DNA of 5,884 nt from Halobacteriovoraceae bacterium (GTDB taxonomy: Bacteria; Bdellovibrionota; Bacteriovoracia; Bacteriovoracales; Bacteriovoracaceae): NCBI GenBank assembly GCA_018663815.1, contig JABJPQ010000076.1, forward strand, positions 1-5,884, given 5' to 3'. The notes beneath the pieces were generated by a model. The model did not search any database. It was not told the origin of the DNA and worked only from the letters and a program-made list of their open reading frames with translations. The position numbers and the translations under genes were made by a program. Shown piece after piece: positions 5,325-5,884 of this stretch (position 1 is the first letter of the stretch; every line of letters starts with the position of its first letter).

Positions 5325-5884
5325 TATTTCATGACCTCGTGAAGTTTATTTAAAATGAACTGTGAGCTTAGTAGAGTTGTCTCAGGTTCAGGGGCTAATA
5401 ATGTTTGAGATTGGCTTCTCACAAAGGGGGCGACTTCAACGAGGTCCGCTCCTGTTACTTTAAATTCAGCTCCCAGTTGGCTGATATAATCACAACATAT
5501 GTGTGGTGGAAGGCCATTTATTTCCGGTGTACCTGTTGCACTTGCATATTGAGCGTCCAAGGTATCAATATCAAAACTGATATAGATCTCTTCGATATTT
5601 TGTTGTTTGAGCTCTGTGATAACTTTTTCAATTATTATTTGGTGAGATGCTAAAATTTCATCAGACCAGTATTGAGAGAGACCAAATTTTTCCTCCCAGT
5701 ATTGTTTATTTTCTCCACTCGATCGAATGCCAAACTGAATCAGATTTTTTGGTGAATCAAGATATTTTAAAATGTGTTTGGCCCAAGAAGCAAAGCAGAT
5801 ATCGATTCCTAATCTTTTGTCCATAAGGTCTGTGTGAGCATCAAAGTGAATAACAGCGCACTTTATTTTGTTTTTCTTTTTTGC
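5324..5884 (-). CDS. Arginase/agmatinase (ureohydrolase)-family protein, partial (N-terminus beyond window)
   Basis: The reading frame is open from the right edge; the ATG at 5824 is internal, because in-frame codons upstream of it encode CAVIHFDAHTDL, the first metal motif of ureohydrolases. The visible part is 186 residues. DAHTD (residues 15-19 from the edge) supplies Asp-His-Asp ligands for the two Mn ions, and SFDIDTLD (about 103-110) supplies the other two Asp ligands. TGTPEINGL (about 117-125) is the conserved loop after it, and GADLVEVAP is the usual last strand. The remaining ligand, a GGDHS-type His, would lie beyond the window. Known family members hydrolyse guanidino groups such as arginine, agmatine or formimidoyl-glutamate. 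The expected catalytic SHG/LHG motif after DAHTD is not evident: the region reads GIDICFASWAKHI. The substrate therefore cannot be named, and a non-classical activity is possible. It overlaps aat by one base. Confidence 0.88.
   Translation of the reverse strand, partial: AKKKNKIKCAVIHFDAHTDLMDKRLGIDICFASWAKHILKYLDSPKNLIQFGIRSSGENKQYWEEKFGLSQYWSDEILASHQIIIEKVITELKQQNIEEIYISFDIDTLDAQYASATGTPEINGLPPHICCDYISQLGAEFKVTGADLVEVAPFVRSQSQTLLAPEPETTLLSSQFILNKLHEVMK

Noticed and set aside
5405..5653. Plus-strand open frame of 82 codons
   Set aside because: It is antisense to the ureohydrolase metal-binding region; its composition is unlike a real protein and it has no ribosome site.
5822..5824. ATG as the start of the arginase-family gene
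   Set aside because: The frame continues upstream and encodes the conserved HFDAHTDL motif, so this Met is internal and the gene is cut by the window edge.
1..5884. CRISPR array, insertion sequence or phage attachment site, including at the tRNA-Leu 3' end
   Set aside because: I saw no spaced direct repeats, transposase or integrase, and no duplicate of the tRNA 3' end elsewhere in the window.

Overview
This is an AT-rich window from a Gram-negative-type bacterium. It carries a lipid-anchored secreted protein, a tRNA with an encoded CCA end, a WaaE/KdtX-like glycosyltransferase and an aat gene. The low GC, poly-lysine/asparagine-rich proteins and gene mix would suit a low-GC member of the Bdellovibrionota (Bacteriovorax/Halobacteriovorax type). 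That placement is a guess from style only; no marker gene in the window fixes the taxonomy.

Layout. Positions 1-439 (minus) hold the N-terminal part of a family 2 glycosyltransferase that runs off the left edge. Positions 440-590 are non-coding, with several copies of a TTTACT/AGTAAA half-site. Positions 591-678 (minus) are tRNA-Leu(UAA). A short divergent promoter region (679-742) separates it from a plus-strand cluster of four tightly packed genes. These are a large cysteine-containing lipoprotein of unknown function (743-2221), a very divergent NuoB-like protein (2218-2658), a fused NuoC-NuoD-like protein (2648-4231) and a NuoI-like double [4Fe-4S] ferredoxin (4232-4657). On the minus strand, converging on it, are aat (4632-5324), the leucyl/phenylalanyl-tRNA-protein transferase, and upstream of aat a partial arginase/agmatinase-family gene (5324 to the right edge).

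The central point of interest is the NuoB-NuoCD-NuoI mini-cluster. It looks like the connecting (Q) module of respiratory complex I, but by eye-alignment the NuoB-like protein has none of the four cysteines that hold cluster N2. The NuoD-like part has also lost the quinone-site His and Tyr and the Arg beside N2. The NuoI-like protein keeps all eight cysteines for its two [4Fe-4S] clusters. No membrane-arm gene (NuoA, H, J-N) and no NADH-module gene (NuoE, F, G) lies in the window. The set therefore looks like a repurposed Q module, with the electron entry wire kept and the terminal cluster and quinone site discarded, made together with a surface or periplasmic lipoprotein. Its function is unknown; the homology and residue losses are seen in the sequence, and the repurposing is inference.

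The gene junctions support co-expression. The lipoprotein and nuoB-like genes overlap as ATGA, nuoB-like and nuoCD-like overlap by 11 bases, and nuoCD-like and nuoI-like abut as TAAATG. On the other strand the arginase-family gene and aat overlap by one base (TAATG).
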